From assembly GCA_902582315.1 (NCBI GenBank), contig CACHRP010000001.1:124001-188000 (forward strand): a stretch of 64,000 nt of DNA. Reading direction: 5' to 3'. Origin of the DNA: an uncultured Pelagibacteraceae bacterium (GTDB lineage: Bacteria; Pseudomonadota; Alphaproteobacteria; Pelagibacterales; Pelagibacteraceae). Shown one piece after another: positions 31,227-41,504 of the stretch; position 1 is the stretch's first letter, and every line of letters starts with the position of its first letter. Both the position numbers and the translations under genes were made by a program. The notes below the pieces were generated by a model that worked only from the letters and a program-made list of their open reading frames with translations, ran no database searches and was not told the origin of the DNA.

Positions 31227-31682
31227 ATGTTTTTATCAACCTACGAAAACAGAATAGACAAAAAAGGGAGGGTGTCAGTGCCTGCATCTTTTAGATCTTA
31301 CCTTTCAAATTTAGGTTATAATGGCGTTGTATGTTTTCCTTCATTCAACAACCAATCAATTGAAGCCTGGCCTCAAAATAGAATTGAAAAAATTTCAAAT
31401 AGTATAGACGCACTTAATCCCTTCGAAGAAAAAAAAGATTTTTTTGCAACATCAATACTTTCTGAAAGTATAAATTTACAGTTTGATAGTGAAGGAAGAA
31501 TTTCATTACCATTAAAATTACTGAAACATGCTAAAATTAGAAATAGTATGTCATTTGTTGGTCAAGGAAAGACTTTCCAAATTTGGGAGCCAACAGCATT
31601 CGAAAAATTTAAGGCCCAAGCAAGAAAAAAATCTAATATAAATCGAGCAAGCCTTAAATGGGAAGAGATAGGTAAAAAATAA
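31227..31682 (+). CDS. mraZ: transcriptional regulator MraZ
   Basis: 151-residue DNA-binding regulator that forms ring oligomers and represses the dcw promoter. Two SpoVT-AbrB-like repeats are visible, each with its signature: DKKGRVSVPASFR (about 11-23) and DSEGRISLPLKLL (about 90-102). The start ATG lies 45 bases after the predicted transcription start. Its stop codon TAA overlaps the ATG of the next small gene by one base (TAATG), so translation is probably coupled. The operator described just upstream implies self-control. Confidence 0.95.
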   Translation: MFLSTYENRIDKKGRVSVPASFRSYLSNLGYNGVVCFPSFNNQSIEAWPQNRIEKISNSIDALNPFEEKKDFFATSILSESINLQFDSEGRISLPLKLLKHAKIRNSMSFVGQGKTFQIWEPTAFEKFKAQARKKSNINRASLKWEEIGKK

Positions 31683-31870
31683 TGAGAAAGATGGAAGAAA
31701 TTATTTTAATGCAAAAGATAGAAAATCTTCAAAATAATTGTTTAACTGCAATGGAAAAAACTATTAAAGGTACTTGGGCATATAATTTTTGGACTGATAC
31801 TTTCGACAAATTAGAGAAAAACTACAAATTAATAAAAAATGGAGAGGGGAAAAATGACTATAAATTTTAA
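31682..31870 (+). CDS. unknown 62-residue protein coupled to mraZ and ftsZ
   Basis: I do not recognise this protein. It has a charged helical N-terminus ([14 protein letters not shown]), a central [16 protein letters not shown] segment rich in aromatic residues (about 27-42) and a basic C-terminus, with no signal peptide or membrane helix. The TAATG overlap with mraZ and the 17-base overlap with the ftsZ start give strong evidence that it is translated and coupled. In standard dcw clusters this position holds rsmH. It may be a small division factor or an FtsZ-translation coupling peptide; both are guesses. Confidence 0.7.
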   Translation: MRKMEEIILMQKIENLQNNCLTAMEKTIKGTWAYNFWTDTFDKLEKNYKLIKNGEGKNDYKF

Positions 31871-33290
31871 GGCACCAGATATAAAAGAGCTTAAACCAAG
31901 AATTTTAGTATTAGGTGTAGGTGGCGCAGGCGGTAACGCAATAAATGAAATGATAGAAAGTGGAGTAGAAGGAGTAGAGTTTATTGCAGTAAACACTGAT
32001 GCTCAAGATCTTAAAGCTAGTAAGGCTAAGCAGAAAATTCAAATTGGGTTAAACTTAACAAAAGGATTAGGAGCTGGCGCTAAATTAGAAATTGGACAAG
32101 CTGCAGCGGACGAGTCTTTAAATGAAATAATTGATTTGTTAAAAGGTGCAAACATGGTTTTTATCACTGCAGGTATGGGTGGTGGAACTGGAACTGGTGC
32201 TGCTCATGTTATAGCTAGAGCTGCTAAGGAGTTAAATATATTAACAGTTGGCGTTGTTACTTTGCCTTTTTTATATGAAGCGCCTTCAAGAATGAGAAGA
32301 GGTCAACAAGGGCTGGAAGAATTACGAAAACATGTTGATACTATCATAGTAATTCCTAACCAAAACCTATTTAAAATTGCAAATGAAAAAACAACCTTTA
32401 AAGAGTCATTTAAATTATCAAATAATGTTTTAAGATATGGTGTTCAAAGTATTACTGACTTAATGGTCAAAGAAGGTCTAGTAAATTTAGATTTTGCTGA
32501 TGTAGAAACAGTTATGAGCTCAATGGGTAAAGCTATGATGGGAACAGGTGAGGCTGAAGGAGAAGGCAGAGCCAACAAGGCAACCGAAATGGCATTAAAT
32601 AATCCTTTAATTGACGATTACTCACTCAAGGGCGCAAAAGGTCTTCTAATAAATATTACTGGTGGAGAGGATTTAACATTATTTGAGGTAGATGAAATAG
32701 TTAATAGGATAAGATCAGAGGTTGATCATGTTGCAGAAATTATTATTGGATCAATAACCGACTCCTCTTTAGACGGAAAAGTAAGAGTTTCTATAGTTGC
32801 AACAGCTTTAGATGGACAACAACCAGAGTCAAAATCAGTGATAAATATGGTTCATAGAATACAAAATAGAAATCCAGGTTACTCAGATTTTTCTGCAATG
32901 GGTCAATCCCAATCTTTTAATTTTCAGGATAATCATTCAAATCATCTTACGGAGGGGGCAACAGCTCTTAAATCTGAAGCTGATACACTAAGCGAAAATA
33001 TTATTAAAGAACAAGAAATTGATCAAAGTATAAACATAAATTCTGATGTTGGAGCAGCGGAAACACTTCTAAATGATGAAGAACACAGTCTTGTTTTAAA
33101 GAATGAGGTCAAAGATTCCAAAACTGAGACTAATGGACTAGAAAATTTTGGTCTAGATGAAGATATTCCAGATTTATTCGAAAACAATTCTTCCGAAGAG
33201 ACTCATAAACAAGCGCTAGACATAGAGAATGAAAATTCTGAGGAAGAAGAATTTGAAATACCTGCATTTTTAAGAAGACAAAAAAATTAA
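31854..33290 (+). CDS. ftsZ: cell division protein FtsZ
   Basis: Tubulin-like GTPase that forms the Z ring. From the ATG at 31854 it has 478 residues; this start has an excellent ribosome site (GGAGAGGGGA) that an in-frame ATG at 31839 would lack. The N-terminal GTPase domain shows [10 protein letters not shown] (21-30) and the tubulin signature GGGTGTGAA (109-117). An acidic linker of roughly 130 residues follows, ending in the conserved C-terminal peptide [11 protein letters not shown], which binds ZipA/FtsA-type partners. Its place directly behind mraZ, at the front of the cluster, is unusual; ftsZ normally ends it. Confidence 0.98.
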   Translation: MTINFKAPDIKELKPRILVLGVGGAGGNAINEMIESGVEGVEFIAVNTDAQDLKASKAKQKIQIGLNLTKGLGAGAKLEIGQAAADESLNEIIDLLKGANMVFITAGMGGGTGTGAAHVIARAAKELNILTVGVVTLPFLYEAPSRMRRGQQGLEELRKHVDTIIVIPNQNLFKIANEKTTFKESFKLSNNVLRYGVQSITDLMVKEGLVNLDFADVETVMSSMGKAMMGTGEAEGEGRANKATEMALNNPLIDDYSLKGAKGLLINITGGEDLTLFEVDEIVNRIRSEVDHVAEIIIGSITDSSLDGKVRVSIVATALDGQQPESKSVINMVHRIQNRNPGYSDFSAMGQSQSFNFQDNHSNHLTEGATALKSEADTLSENIIKEQEIDQSININSDVGAAETLLNDEEHSLVLKNEVKDSKTETNGLENFGLDEDIPDLFENNSSEETHKQALDIENENSEEEEFEIPAFLRRQKN

Positions 33291-33308
33291 TGGTCTTCGT
33301 AAAAATAG

Positions 33309-34316
33309 ATGAATGCCACCATTTTATCGAATAGTGAAAAACACTATCCGGTATTGCTAAAAGAAATTCTTAGCATTATTTCCCCTCAAAATGGTGGCAC
33401 ATTTATCGATTGCACTTTTGGTCAAGGTGGCTATTCAAAAGAATTTTTGAAATTTAATAAAACTAAAGTTATAGCAATTGATAGAGATCATGAAAGTTCA
33501 ATTATTGCAAATCAAATTAAACAGCAGCACAAAGATCAATTTTCATTTTTTAACAAAAAATTTAGTGAAATTGACAAAATTAAAATTGAAAATTGTAAAA
33601 TCAAAGCTGTAATATTTGATCTTGGTTATTCTTATACCCAAATTAAAGATCCAAAAAAGGGGCTAAGCTTTGAGAGTACAGGTGCATTAAATATGAGATT
33701 AGGTTTAAATAATTTTTCAGCAGATGATGTTGTCAATAAATTAGACCAAAAAGATTTAGAACTTATATTTAAATATTTTGGAGAAGAAAAAGATAGCAAA
33801 ATAATATCAAAAAAAATCATCAAACAAAGAATTAAATCTAAATTAAATACACAAAAACTTGTTAGTATTATTAATTCGGTAAAGAAGAAAAGTGGCAGAA
33901 CACATAATGCAACAAAAATTTTTCAGGCTATTAGAATATTTGTTAATAAGGAAATAAGCGAATTGATTTATGGTCTTATCAAATCAGCAAAAATTTTAGA
34001 TATAGATGGCAAGATTTGTGTTGTTTCATTTCATTCCATTGAAGATAAAATTGTAAAATATTTTTTTAAAAGTTTGTCTGAAGATAAAAAAATTTCAAGA
34101 TATATTCCTGAGGAAAAAAATCAAAATAAATTATTTCAGTTAGATTTAAAAAAGCCCATATATCCTGGATCCAAAGAGATAAATACTAACAGACCTTCTC
34201 GATCTGCAAAATTAAGGTATGCAATAAAAAAAAATAATCTTGTTGATTTTGAGAAAGATTTTCTAAAAAAATTCTCAAAACTTTTGGAAATTGAAAACTT
34301 ATCAAAAAAATTATGA
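33309..34316 (+). CDS. rsmH: 16S rRNA (cytosine-1402-N4) methyltransferase RsmH
   Basis: Methylates N4 of C1402 in 16S rRNA near the ribosomal P site. The 335 residues show the MraW/RsmH features [10 protein letters not shown] (about 12-21), [16 protein letters not shown] (SAM site, about 33-48), the RLG motif in [15 protein letters not shown], and [13 protein letters not shown]. The helical insert is normal. It follows ftsZ by 18 bases and overlaps ftsL by 4. In most bacteria it follows mraZ directly; here the small gene and ftsZ intervene. Confidence 0.96.
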   Translation: MNATILSNSEKHYPVLLKEILSIISPQNGGTFIDCTFGQGGYSKEFLKFNKTKVIAIDRDHESSIIANQIKQQHKDQFSFFNKKFSEIDKIKIENCKIKAVIFDLGYSYTQIKDPKKGLSFESTGALNMRLGLNNFSADDVVNKLDQKDLELIFKYFGEEKDSKIISKKIIKQRIKSKLNTQKLVSIINSVKKKSGRTHNATKIFQAIRIFVNKEISELIYGLIKSAKILDIDGKICVVSFHSIEDKIVKYFFKSLSEDKKISRYIPEEKNQNKLFQLDLKKPIYPGSKEINTNRPSRSAKLRYAIKKNNLVDFEKDFLKKFSKLLEIENLSKKL

Positions 34317-34588
34317 AAAATTTTTTAACTTCATTTAGTCTGATTATTTTAATTTCATTTACAGCAATTATTAAAACCTCATCAAAAAAAATTGAAGAAC
34401 AGACATTCGTTTTAAATGAGAATCTTATTTTATTAACAGAAAAATATGAATTAAGTTTGCTTGAGCACACTTATTTAAGCAATCCATCTAGATTAATAAG
34501 TATTATTAAAGAAAATAAAAGTGAGGAGTATATTCACTTAGATTCAATAGATTTTAAAACTGAAAATAAAAAGAATGAGAGAAAATAA
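34313..34588 (+). CDS. ftsL: cell division protein FtsL (predicted)
   Basis: 91-residue bitopic protein with an N-terminal membrane helix (about 5-22, [18 protein letters not shown]) followed by a periplasmic coiled-coil segment (about 25-60) with [20 protein letters not shown]. Its size, topology and place between rsmH and ftsI are those of FtsL, which links FtsQ/FtsB to FtsW/FtsI. Sequence conservation in this family is poor, so the call depends on position. It overlaps ftsI by 14 bases. No ftsQ is found in the cluster. Confidence 0.82.
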   Translation: MKNFLTSFSLIILISFTAIIKTSSKKIEEQTFVLNENLILLTEKYELSLLEHTYLSNPSRLISIIKENKSEEYIHLDSIDFKTENKKNERK

Positions 34589-36260
34589 AGGAAAAAAAAT
34601 TTACCTTAGAGATTTCTCCGATGAATTTTCTTTCTCTAAAAAAATTCATAAAAAAAATATTTCTTTCAATAGAATAGCTTTTATTTTTTTCTTTTTTTTA
34701 TTTATTTCAAGCATATTTTCTGTAAAGATATTTTATTATGGATCTATCTCTAAAAATAAATTATCTCAAAAAAAATATAGTCAAAAAAATGATATAAGAT
34801 CAGATATCATTGATGCAGATGGTAATATTTTAGCAAAAACAGTATTTACTAAAAACGTAGGCATCAACCCCAAACTTGAGAATGATAAAAAAAAACTATT
34901 TATAAAATTAAAGTTGCTTTTTCCTGAATTGGATATTGAAAATTTTAATAAAAAATTTGATAAAAAAAATTTTTTTTACATAAAAAAGAAATTGTCTCCT
35001 GAACAATACTATCAAGTAAGAATGCTTGGAGAAAAGTCAGTAATTACTGAACAAAAAATTAGTAGAATATATCCACATGAAAATCTATTTAGTCACGTAC
35101 TAGGACAAATAGATGATAATAATAATGGAATTTCTGGCATAGAAAAATCTTTAGATGAAGACCTTAAAAAATCTAATAAAAAATTAGAATTGACATTAGA
35201 TACAAATATTCAGTTTTTAGTAAGAAATGAATTAATCAATTTTGAAAAAATATTTAAATCCAAAGGTAGTGCGGCTGTATTGATGAATATCAACAGTGGA
35301 GAAATTCTTTCATTAGTATCATTGCCAGACTATAATATAAATAGAAGAGAGGATATTACTGATACAAAATTTATTAACAGGATAACAAAAGGCGTTTATG
35401 AGTTAGGGTCAATTTTTAAAACATTTACATTAGCTGGAGCTTTAAATGAGGGAATAATTAATACTGAGACAAACTTTAAAAATTTACCGAAATCTATTTA
35501 TTGCGCTGGACGAAAAATCTCAGAATATGATATGGATATTCCTTCAACATTAACAGCAGAGCAAATTTTAATAAGATCTGGAAATATTGGGTCAGTAAGA
35601 ATAGCCCAAAAATTGGGAATTGAAAAAACTAAAAATTTCCTAGATTCTTTGAATCTTTTAACTCCTATTGAATTTGACCTAGGTGAAATTGGTAAACCAT
35701 TATTATTAAAATGGGGTAAATGTAAATTGGCAACAGTTTCATTTGGTCATGGAATATCAACGACTCCTTTACAGGTTGCCACTGCTTACGCAATTATTTC
35801 AAATGGAGGTTATAAAATAAAACCAACCTTATTAAAAAAAGAAAAAAATCTTAAAACAAAAAAAATCCTAAATGAGGGTGTTTCAATTAACATAAATTCA
35901 ATTTTGAGGAAAGTTGTTTCCACAAAAGAAGGTACAGCAAATTTAGCAAATGTCGAAGGTTACGATGTCGGTGGAAAAACTGGAACAGCACAAAAAATTG
36001 AGAATGGAATATACACTAAAAAAAAAATAAATACTTTTGTATCAATTTTTCCAATTCATAAACCTAAATATGTACTTTTAGTTTTACTAGATGAACCAAA
36101 GACAAATAGCGATTATGTTTATAATTACAGGGATGGCAGTGGTATAAGGTATAAAGGAACTCCATTTAACACTGCAGGTTGGACTACTGTAGAGGTAACA
36201 GGCAAAATAATAGAAAAAATTGGGCCTATTTTAGCCACAAAATACTACGATTTTTATTAA
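34575..36260 (+). CDS. ftsI: septal peptidoglycan transpeptidase FtsI (PBP3)
   Basis: Class B penicillin-binding protein of 561 residues that cross-links septal peptidoglycan. A membrane helix lies at about 31-53. The pedestal domain (about 65-200) contains RSDIIDADGNILA. The transpeptidase domain shows the active-site SxxK as Ser-Ile-Phe-Lys in YELGSIFKTFTL (about 277-288), SxN as RSGNIGS and KTG as GGKTGTAQ (about 465-472). The downstream murEF start falls 6 bases past its stop. Confidence 0.96.
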   Translation: MRENKGKKIYLRDFSDEFSFSKKIHKKNISFNRIAFIFFFFLFISSIFSVKIFYYGSISKNKLSQKKYSQKNDIRSDIIDADGNILAKTVFTKNVGINPKLENDKKKLFIKLKLLFPELDIENFNKKFDKKNFFYIKKKLSPEQYYQVRMLGEKSVITEQKISRIYPHENLFSHVLGQIDDNNNGISGIEKSLDEDLKKSNKKLELTLDTNIQFLVRNELINFEKIFKSKGSAAVLMNINSGEILSLVSLPDYNINRREDITDTKFINRITKGVYELGSIFKTFTLAGALNEGIINTETNFKNLPKSIYCAGRKISEYDMDIPSTLTAEQILIRSGNIGSVRIAQKLGIEKTKNFLDSLNLLTPIEFDLGEIGKPLLLKWGKCKLATVSFGHGISTTPLQVATAYAIISNGGYKIKPTLLKKEKNLKTKKILNEGVSININSILRKVVSTKEGTANLANVEGYDVGGKTGTAQKIENGIYTKKKINTFVSIFPIHKPKYVLLVLLDEPKTNSDYVYNYRDGSGIRYKGTPFNTAGWTTVEVTGKIIEKIGPILATKYYDFY

Positions 36261-36265
36261 TTGAA

Positions 36266-39109
36266 ATGATAATTGGTAAATTTTTTAAAAAAATTAACCC
36301 GGAATTTAAAAACCATTTTTTTTCAGGTATTTGTTTTGATAGTCGATCATGTAAAAAAAACAATATTTTTTTTGCAATAAAAGGTAATGAAATCAATGGA
36401 AATAATTACATTAAACATGCCATATCAAAAGGTGCAAAAACAATTGTATATAACAAAAAATTTCAAGGTTTTAAAAATGGAATACTTTATTTAAGTTTTA
36501 ATAATGTTAGAAAAATATTAGCCGAAACATCTTATAAAATTTTTTGCCCAAAAATAAAAAATTTAATCGCCGTAACTGGAACAAATGGAAAATCTTCAAT
36601 TTGTAACTTTTATTATCAAATATTAAATTTAAATAAAAAAAAGGTCGCGTCATTAGGAACACTTGGCTTAAAAACTGTGTTTGGAAATTTACCAATGTTA
36701 AATACAACAGTAGACCCATTACAATTATCAAAGCATTTGATGAATATTTCAAAAAAAAAAATTGATAATGTAATACTCGAGGCTTCAAGCCATGGTTTAA
36801 AACAACATAGATTAGATGGCCTTAGATTTAAAAAAGGAATTTTTACAAATTTATCACATGACCATCTAGATTATCATAAAAGTTTTGATGATTATTTAAA
36901 ATCAAAATTATATTTATTTGATAAATTATTGTCAAAAAAAGGTATTGTTATTACAGATAAAGATATTCCGGAATATCAAAAATTATTAAGTATATCTAAA
37001 AAAAAAAATTTTAAATTAAAAAAGATAGCAAATCACACTGGAGACATTGAAATTTTGAATCATAAATATATTGGCGAAAAACAGTTTTTAAAAATTAAAT
37101 ACAAAAATGTAAAATTTTCTTTTTACTTAAATTTAATTGGTAAGATACAAATTAAGAATCTTTTTATGGCGATCTTAGCTGCTGAAGATAAAAATCTTAA
37201 ATTTAAACAGATTGTAAAAGTACTAAATAAAATTCAGCCCGTAAGTGGAAGATTAGAAAAAATTGGAAGGCTTAAAAATAATGCACTCTGTTTATTGGAT
37301 TATGCACATTCTCCTGATGCGTTAAAAGTATGTTTCGAGAGTCTTAAACATCAATTTAATGGAAAAAAAATATTTTTAGTTATTGGTTGTGGTGGAAATA
37401 GAGATAAATCTAAGCGACAAATAATTGGAAAAATAGCGAATAAATATTGTAGTAAAATTTATTTAACAGATGATAATCCTCGTAACGAAAACCCTAAAAA
37501 TATAAGAAAGGAAATAAAAAAAAAAATAGATAAAAATAAACTTTTCGAGATACCAAATAGAAAAAAGGCAATAGAATTTGCTATAAATAATCTGAGCTCA
37601 AATGATATTTTAATTGTATCAGGAAAAGGTCATGAAAATATACAAGATCTTGGAAAAAAAAAGATTTTCTTTTCAGATAAACAAGTAATAACAAATTCGA
37701 TTAAAATCAGAAATAAATCTCTCTCAAATAATTTAAAAGTTAATATTTTGAAAGAATGCGTTGATACTCGAAAAATCCCAAGATTAACGAAATTGAACCG
37801 GGCATCTATAAATTCAAAGGATATAAAACAAAATGATATATTTTTCGCAATCAGAGGTAAAAAAAACGATGGAAATAATTTTATATCAGAATCGATTAGA
37901 AGTGGAGCATCAATAATTGTAACTGATAGACCTAGAATAGTAACAAATAACAAAAAAAATATAATAAAAGTTAAAAACACATTGGATTTTTTGACAAACA
38001 TATCTTTAAAGATTCGAGATAATTTCCAAGGTAAAACAATCGGGATTACAGGAAGCTGCGGAAAAACTTCTGTAAAAGAATTAGTATCAAGTAGTTTAAA
38101 TAAAATTGGAAAAGTAAGTTCATCCCCAAAATCATTTAATAATAAATATGGTGTTCCACTGAGCTTATTCAACTTAAAATTAAATAATAACTACGGAGTA
38201 TTTGAGATTGGAATGGACAAGAAAGGAGAGATTGATTTTTTATCAAGTTTAGTAAAACCTGATATTGGAATAATTACAAATGTATCCTATGCACATGCTA
38301 AAAACTTTAAAAATATTTTTCAGATTGCTAAAGCAAAATCTGAGATTATCAATAATATTAAAAGTGATGGTTATATAGTATTAAATGCAGACGATCGTTT
38401 TTTCTCGTTTCACAAAAAAATAGCTACTAAACGAAAATTGAACATAGTTACATTTGGTATTTCTAGTGGATCAAATATAAAATTTTTAAAAATAGAGAAG
38501 TTTGGAAATTATTTTAAAATCAAAGTCAAAATTTTTAGCGAAAGCAAAGTCTTTAAAATAAGATATAAATACATGAATTATATAAAAAACATACTTTCTA
38601 CTTTAGCGGTTTTATCAATTTTAAGAAAAACTTGTAGCTTAAATATAAACTTTTTTGAAGATTTCAGTATCCCAGTTGGAAGAGGGAATATATCAAAAAT
38701 TAAATACAAAAATAAAAAATTTTTTCTTATCGATGAAAGTTACAATTCAAATCCTTTATCTCTTTCAAGCGCAATTTCAAATTTCAGTGACTCTTCAATA
38801 GAACCTAAAAAAAAACACTTTCTAATGGGTGATATGTTAGAACTTGGTAGACATTCAAGAAAACTGCATAGAGATATTTCATCATCATTAAATAGTTCAA
38901 AAATAAATAAAATTCATATTTATGGAAAAGATGTTATTGAAACTTTCAAAGCTATTAAAAATAATAGGAAAGGAAGAATTTTACAAAATACATCTGATAT
39001 TTTTGATTTGATTGTTAGAGATTTAAATAATAATGATTATCTAATGATTAAAGGATCAAATTCTACTGGTCTTAATAAGATTGTGGAAACTTTAAGAGGT
39101 AAAATTTAG
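36266..39109 (+). CDS. murE-murF: MurE-MurF fusion: UDP-MurNAc-tripeptide and UDP-MurNAc-pentapeptide ligase
   Basis: Single 947-residue protein carrying two consecutive Mur ligases. Residues 1 to about 480 are MurE: GTNGKSS (105-111), HDHLDYH, and DNPRNE (403-408), the motif selecting meso-diaminopimelate. Residues from about 510 are MurF: ASINSKDIKQNDIFFAIRG, then TGSCGKT (595-601) and NKYGVPLSL. The frame is open without interruption across the junction. I chose ATG at 36266; an in-frame ATG at 36179 would lie inside ftsI. The stop overlaps the mraY GTG by one base. Confidence 0.96.
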   Translation: MIIGKFFKKINPEFKNHFFSGICFDSRSCKKNNIFFAIKGNEINGNNYIKHAISKGAKTIVYNKKFQGFKNGILYLSFNNVRKILAETSYKIFCPKIKNLIAVTGTNGKSSICNFYYQILNLNKKKVASLGTLGLKTVFGNLPMLNTTVDPLQLSKHLMNISKKKIDNVILEASSHGLKQHRLDGLRFKKGIFTNLSHDHLDYHKSFDDYLKSKLYLFDKLLSKKGIVITDKDIPEYQKLLSISKKKNFKLKKIANHTGDIEILNHKYIGEKQFLKIKYKNVKFSFYLNLIGKIQIKNLFMAILAAEDKNLKFKQIVKVLNKIQPVSGRLEKIGRLKNNALCLLDYAHSPDALKVCFESLKHQFNGKKIFLVIGCGGNRDKSKRQIIGKIANKYCSKIYLTDDNPRNENPKNIRKEIKKKIDKNKLFEIPNRKKAIEFAINNLSSNDILIVSGKGHENIQDLGKKKIFFSDKQVITNSIKIRNKSLSNNLKVNILKECVDTRKIPRLTKLNRASINSKDIKQNDIFFAIRGKKNDGNNFISESIRSGASIIVTDRPRIVTNNKKNIIKVKNTLDFLTNISLKIRDNFQGKTIGITGSCGKTSVKELVSSSLNKIGKVSSSPKSFNNKYGVPLSLFNLKLNNNYGVFEIGMDKKGEIDFLSSLVKPDIGIITNVSYAHAKNFKNIFQIAKAKSEIINNIKSDGYIVLNADDRFFSFHKKIATKRKLNIVTFGISSGSNIKFLKIEKFGNYFKIKVKIFSESKVFKIRYKYMNYIKNILSTLAVLSILRKTCSLNINFFEDFSIPVGRGNISKIKYKNKKFFLIDESYNSNPLSLSSAISNFSDSSIEPKKKHFLMGDMLELGRHSRKLHRDISSSLNSSKINKIHIYGKDVIETFKAIKNNRKGRILQNTSDIFDLIVRDLNNNDYLMIKGSNSTGLNKIVETLRGKI

Positions 39110-40194
39110 TGTTATATTTATTAATTTTAGATCTTATAGATAGTTATTCCTTTTTAAATGTTTTCAAATATTTAACAGTAAGAACTGGATTAGCTGTATT
39201 TACTTCATTACTAGTAGTTTTTTTAATCGGTAATCCTTTCATAAATTTTTTTTCTATGAGGCAAATTTTAGATCCAATTAGAGAGGATGGTCCAGATCAA
39301 CACATAGTTAAAAAAATTGGAACCCCAACAATGGGAGGTGTATTAATATTAATAGGATTATTCGCTGGAATATTACTTTGGGGAGATCTTAAAAATATTT
39401 ATATATTGTTCCTAATTTATATTGTTGGTAGTTATGGACTATTAGGTGCTTTTGATGATTATAAAAAAGTAAAATATAAAAATTCATCAGGTATCTCTTT
39501 TAAATTTAAATTAATTTCTCAAATACTTATTGCTTTAATAGGGATATTATTTTTAACTTATTTTTCGGAGAACCAAGATATAAAAAATTTATATTTCCCT
39601 TTTTTTAAAAATTTAATTATTAATTTAGGTTGGTTTTTCATTCCGTTTGCAATATTTATAATAGTTGGTTCTTCAAATGCAGTTAATTTAACTGACGGGC
39701 TTGACGGTCTTGCCACCGTCCCAGTTATATTAGTTGCGGGCTGTTTTGCGTTTATTAGTTATGTTACTGGAAATATAGTCTTTTCAGAGTATTTACAAAT
39801 TCCATATATAAAAGATGTTGGAGAGGTTTCAGTTTTTCTAGGTGCTATAATCGGATCTTGCCTGGGTTTTTTATGGTTTAATGCACCTCCAGCTAAGATA
39901 TTTATGGGAGATACCGGATCTTTATCACTTGGCGGATCATTAGGTGCGGTAGGTATAATTACTAAGCATGAGATAGTTTTAGCTATTACTGGAGGTCTAT
40001 TTGTTTTAGAAGCAGTATCAGTAATTGTACAAGTTATTTCCTTTAAGATGACTGGAAAAAGAATTTTTAAAATGGCTCCTATTCATCATCATTACGAAAA
40101 AAAAGGATGGCCTGAGTCAACAGTTGTTATTAGATTTTGGATAGTAGCAATAATCTTAGCAATGATTGGTTTAGCAACTCTTAAATTCAGATAA
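39109..40194 (+). CDS. mraY: phospho-N-acetylmuramoyl-pentapeptide transferase
   Basis: Inner-membrane enzyme that attaches MurNAc-pentapeptide to undecaprenyl phosphate, making lipid I. The 361 residues include about ten membrane helices and the family motifs GTPTMGGVLI (about 67-76), FDDYKK (catalytic Asp pair, about 116-121), NLTDGLDGLA (about 195-204) and HHHYEKKGWPE (about 324-334). The start is GTG, overlapping the murEF stop by one base; the stop overlaps the murD ATG by one base. Confidence 0.97.
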   Translation: MLYLLILDLIDSYSFLNVFKYLTVRTGLAVFTSLLVVFLIGNPFINFFSMRQILDPIREDGPDQHIVKKIGTPTMGGVLILIGLFAGILLWGDLKNIYILFLIYIVGSYGLLGAFDDYKKVKYKNSSGISFKFKLISQILIALIGILFLTYFSENQDIKNLYFPFFKNLIINLGWFFIPFAIFIIVGSSNAVNLTDGLDGLATVPVILVAGCFAFISYVTGNIVFSEYLQIPYIKDVGEVSVFLGAIIGSCLGFLWFNAPPAKIFMGDTGSLSLGGSLGAVGIITKHEIVLAITGGLFVLEAVSVIVQVISFKMTGKRIFKMAPIHHHYEKKGWPESTVVIRFWIVAIILAMIGLATLKFR

Positions 40195-41504
40195 TGATAT
40201 TAAAAAAGGATCTATACTTTAAAAAAAAGATCTTGATATATGGTCTAGGGATTTCTGGAATTTCATGTTTAAATCATTTAAAAGTTAAAAACACTGTCAG
40301 ATGTTTCGATGATAACTTAAAAAAATTAAAATTTAATAATTTAAAAAAATATTTAATTTCAAAAAAAGAAATCTATAAAATTAAATTTGATCATATAATT
40401 ATAAGCCCAGGTATTGATATTTTAAAATGTTCTTTAAAAAATTATCTTAAACAAAATAAATCAAAAATTTGTACAGATTTAGATGTTTTTTACTCAGAAT
40501 ATCCAAAAAATTTAAAAATAGCAATTACTGGAACGAATGGAAAATCTACGACCGCTAAATTATTAAATGATATACTAAGCAAAAGCAAAATAGACTCAAG
40601 ATTGATTGGAAATATTGGTAACGCAGCTTTAAAAGAAAAAAAAATTTCCAAAAAAACAGTCTTTATTATAGAAATTTCTTCATATCAAATTTCATATAGT
40701 AAAATTTTTAAACCAAATTTTGGGATTTTACTTAATATTTCTCCTGACCATTTGGAAAGGCATAAAACTTTTTACAATTATCTTAAAACTAAATTTAAAC
40801 TGATTTTCTCATTAAACAGCACCGATATAGCCTTCATTAACAAAAAAGAGCCCGCTTTCAAAAAGTTTATTAAAAGTAAAAAAATGAGATGTAAAATTAT
40901 TGATGTTAAACATAAATTATCAAAACATGAGGATAATTTAATAAAAAATATTTATTTCAAAAATTTAAATAATCAACAAAACTTATCGTTTGTATTAAAA
41001 ATATGCTCAAAACTTGGTATTAAAAAAAATATTATTTTTAAAGTCGTAAATAATTTTAAACCTTTAAGCTTTAGGCAACAAATAATTTATAACTCTGATA
41101 AATTAAGAATAATAAATGACTCTAAATCTACAAGCTTTTCTTCGTCAATTAATTTATTAGAAAATCTTGATAAAATATTTTGGGTATTAGGTGGATTACC
41201 AAAAAAAGGAGACAAATTTAAATTTAAAAATAAATCTAATATAAGTAAAATTTATATTTATGGAAAATATAAACCCTTTTTTATAAAATTTTTTAAGAAT
41301 AAGTTTAAATTTTCGAAATTTAAAGACTTAAATCAAGCAATCAAACAAGTATCAATTGATATAAATGATGAGGATAAAGATAAAAAAATTAATTTAATAT
41401 TTAGTCCATGCGCAGCATCTTTTGATAAGTATAAAAATTTTGAGGAAAGAGGCAGACATTTTAATTATTTGATAAATAGTTATAAGATTAAAAATGCTAG
41501 ATAA
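40194..41504 (+). CDS. murD: UDP-MurNAc-L-alanine:D-glutamate ligase
   Basis: Adds D-Glu to the stem peptide in the cytoplasm. The 436 residues show the N-terminal UDP-binding domain (YGLGISGISCLNHL, about 15-28, shorter than usual), ATP site GTNGKSTTAKLL (about 113-124), EISSYQI, LNISPDHLERH and the C-terminal FSPCAASFDKYKNFEERGRHF (about 402-422). Lys content is extreme. It overlaps ftsW by 11 bases. Confidence 0.96.
   Translation: MILKKDLYFKKKILIYGLGISGISCLNHLKVKNTVRCFDDNLKKLKFNNLKKYLISKKEIYKIKFDHIIISPGIDILKCSLKNYLKQNKSKICTDLDVFYSEYPKNLKIAITGTNGKSTTAKLLNDILSKSKIDSRLIGNIGNAALKEKKISKKTVFIIEISSYQISYSKIFKPNFGILLNISPDHLERHKTFYNYLKTKFKLIFSLNSTDIAFINKKEPAFKKFIKSKKMRCKIIDVKHKLSKHEDNLIKNIYFKNLNNQQNLSFVLKICSKLGIKKNIIFKVVNNFKPLSFRQQIIYNSDKLRIINDSKSTSFSSSINLLENLDKIFWVLGGLPKKGDKFKFKNKSNISKIYIYGKYKPFFIKFFKNKFKFSKFKDLNQAIKQVSIDINDEDKDKKINLIFSPCAASFDKYKNFEERGRHFNYLINSYKIKNAR

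Noticed and set aside
31839..31853. Earlier ATG for ftsZ
   Set aside because: The GGAGAGGGGA ribosome site lies between it and the ATG at 31854, which fits the later start.
36179..36265. Earlier ATG for the MurE-MurF fusion
   Set aside because: It would add 29 residues inside ftsI, out of frame with it and without MurE similarity; ATG at 36266 fits the family.
37630..38172. Open frame of 180 codons on the minus strand across the MurE-MurF junction
   Set aside because: It is antisense to a strongly conserved fusion; its residues are a mirror of the A-rich coding strand and match no family.
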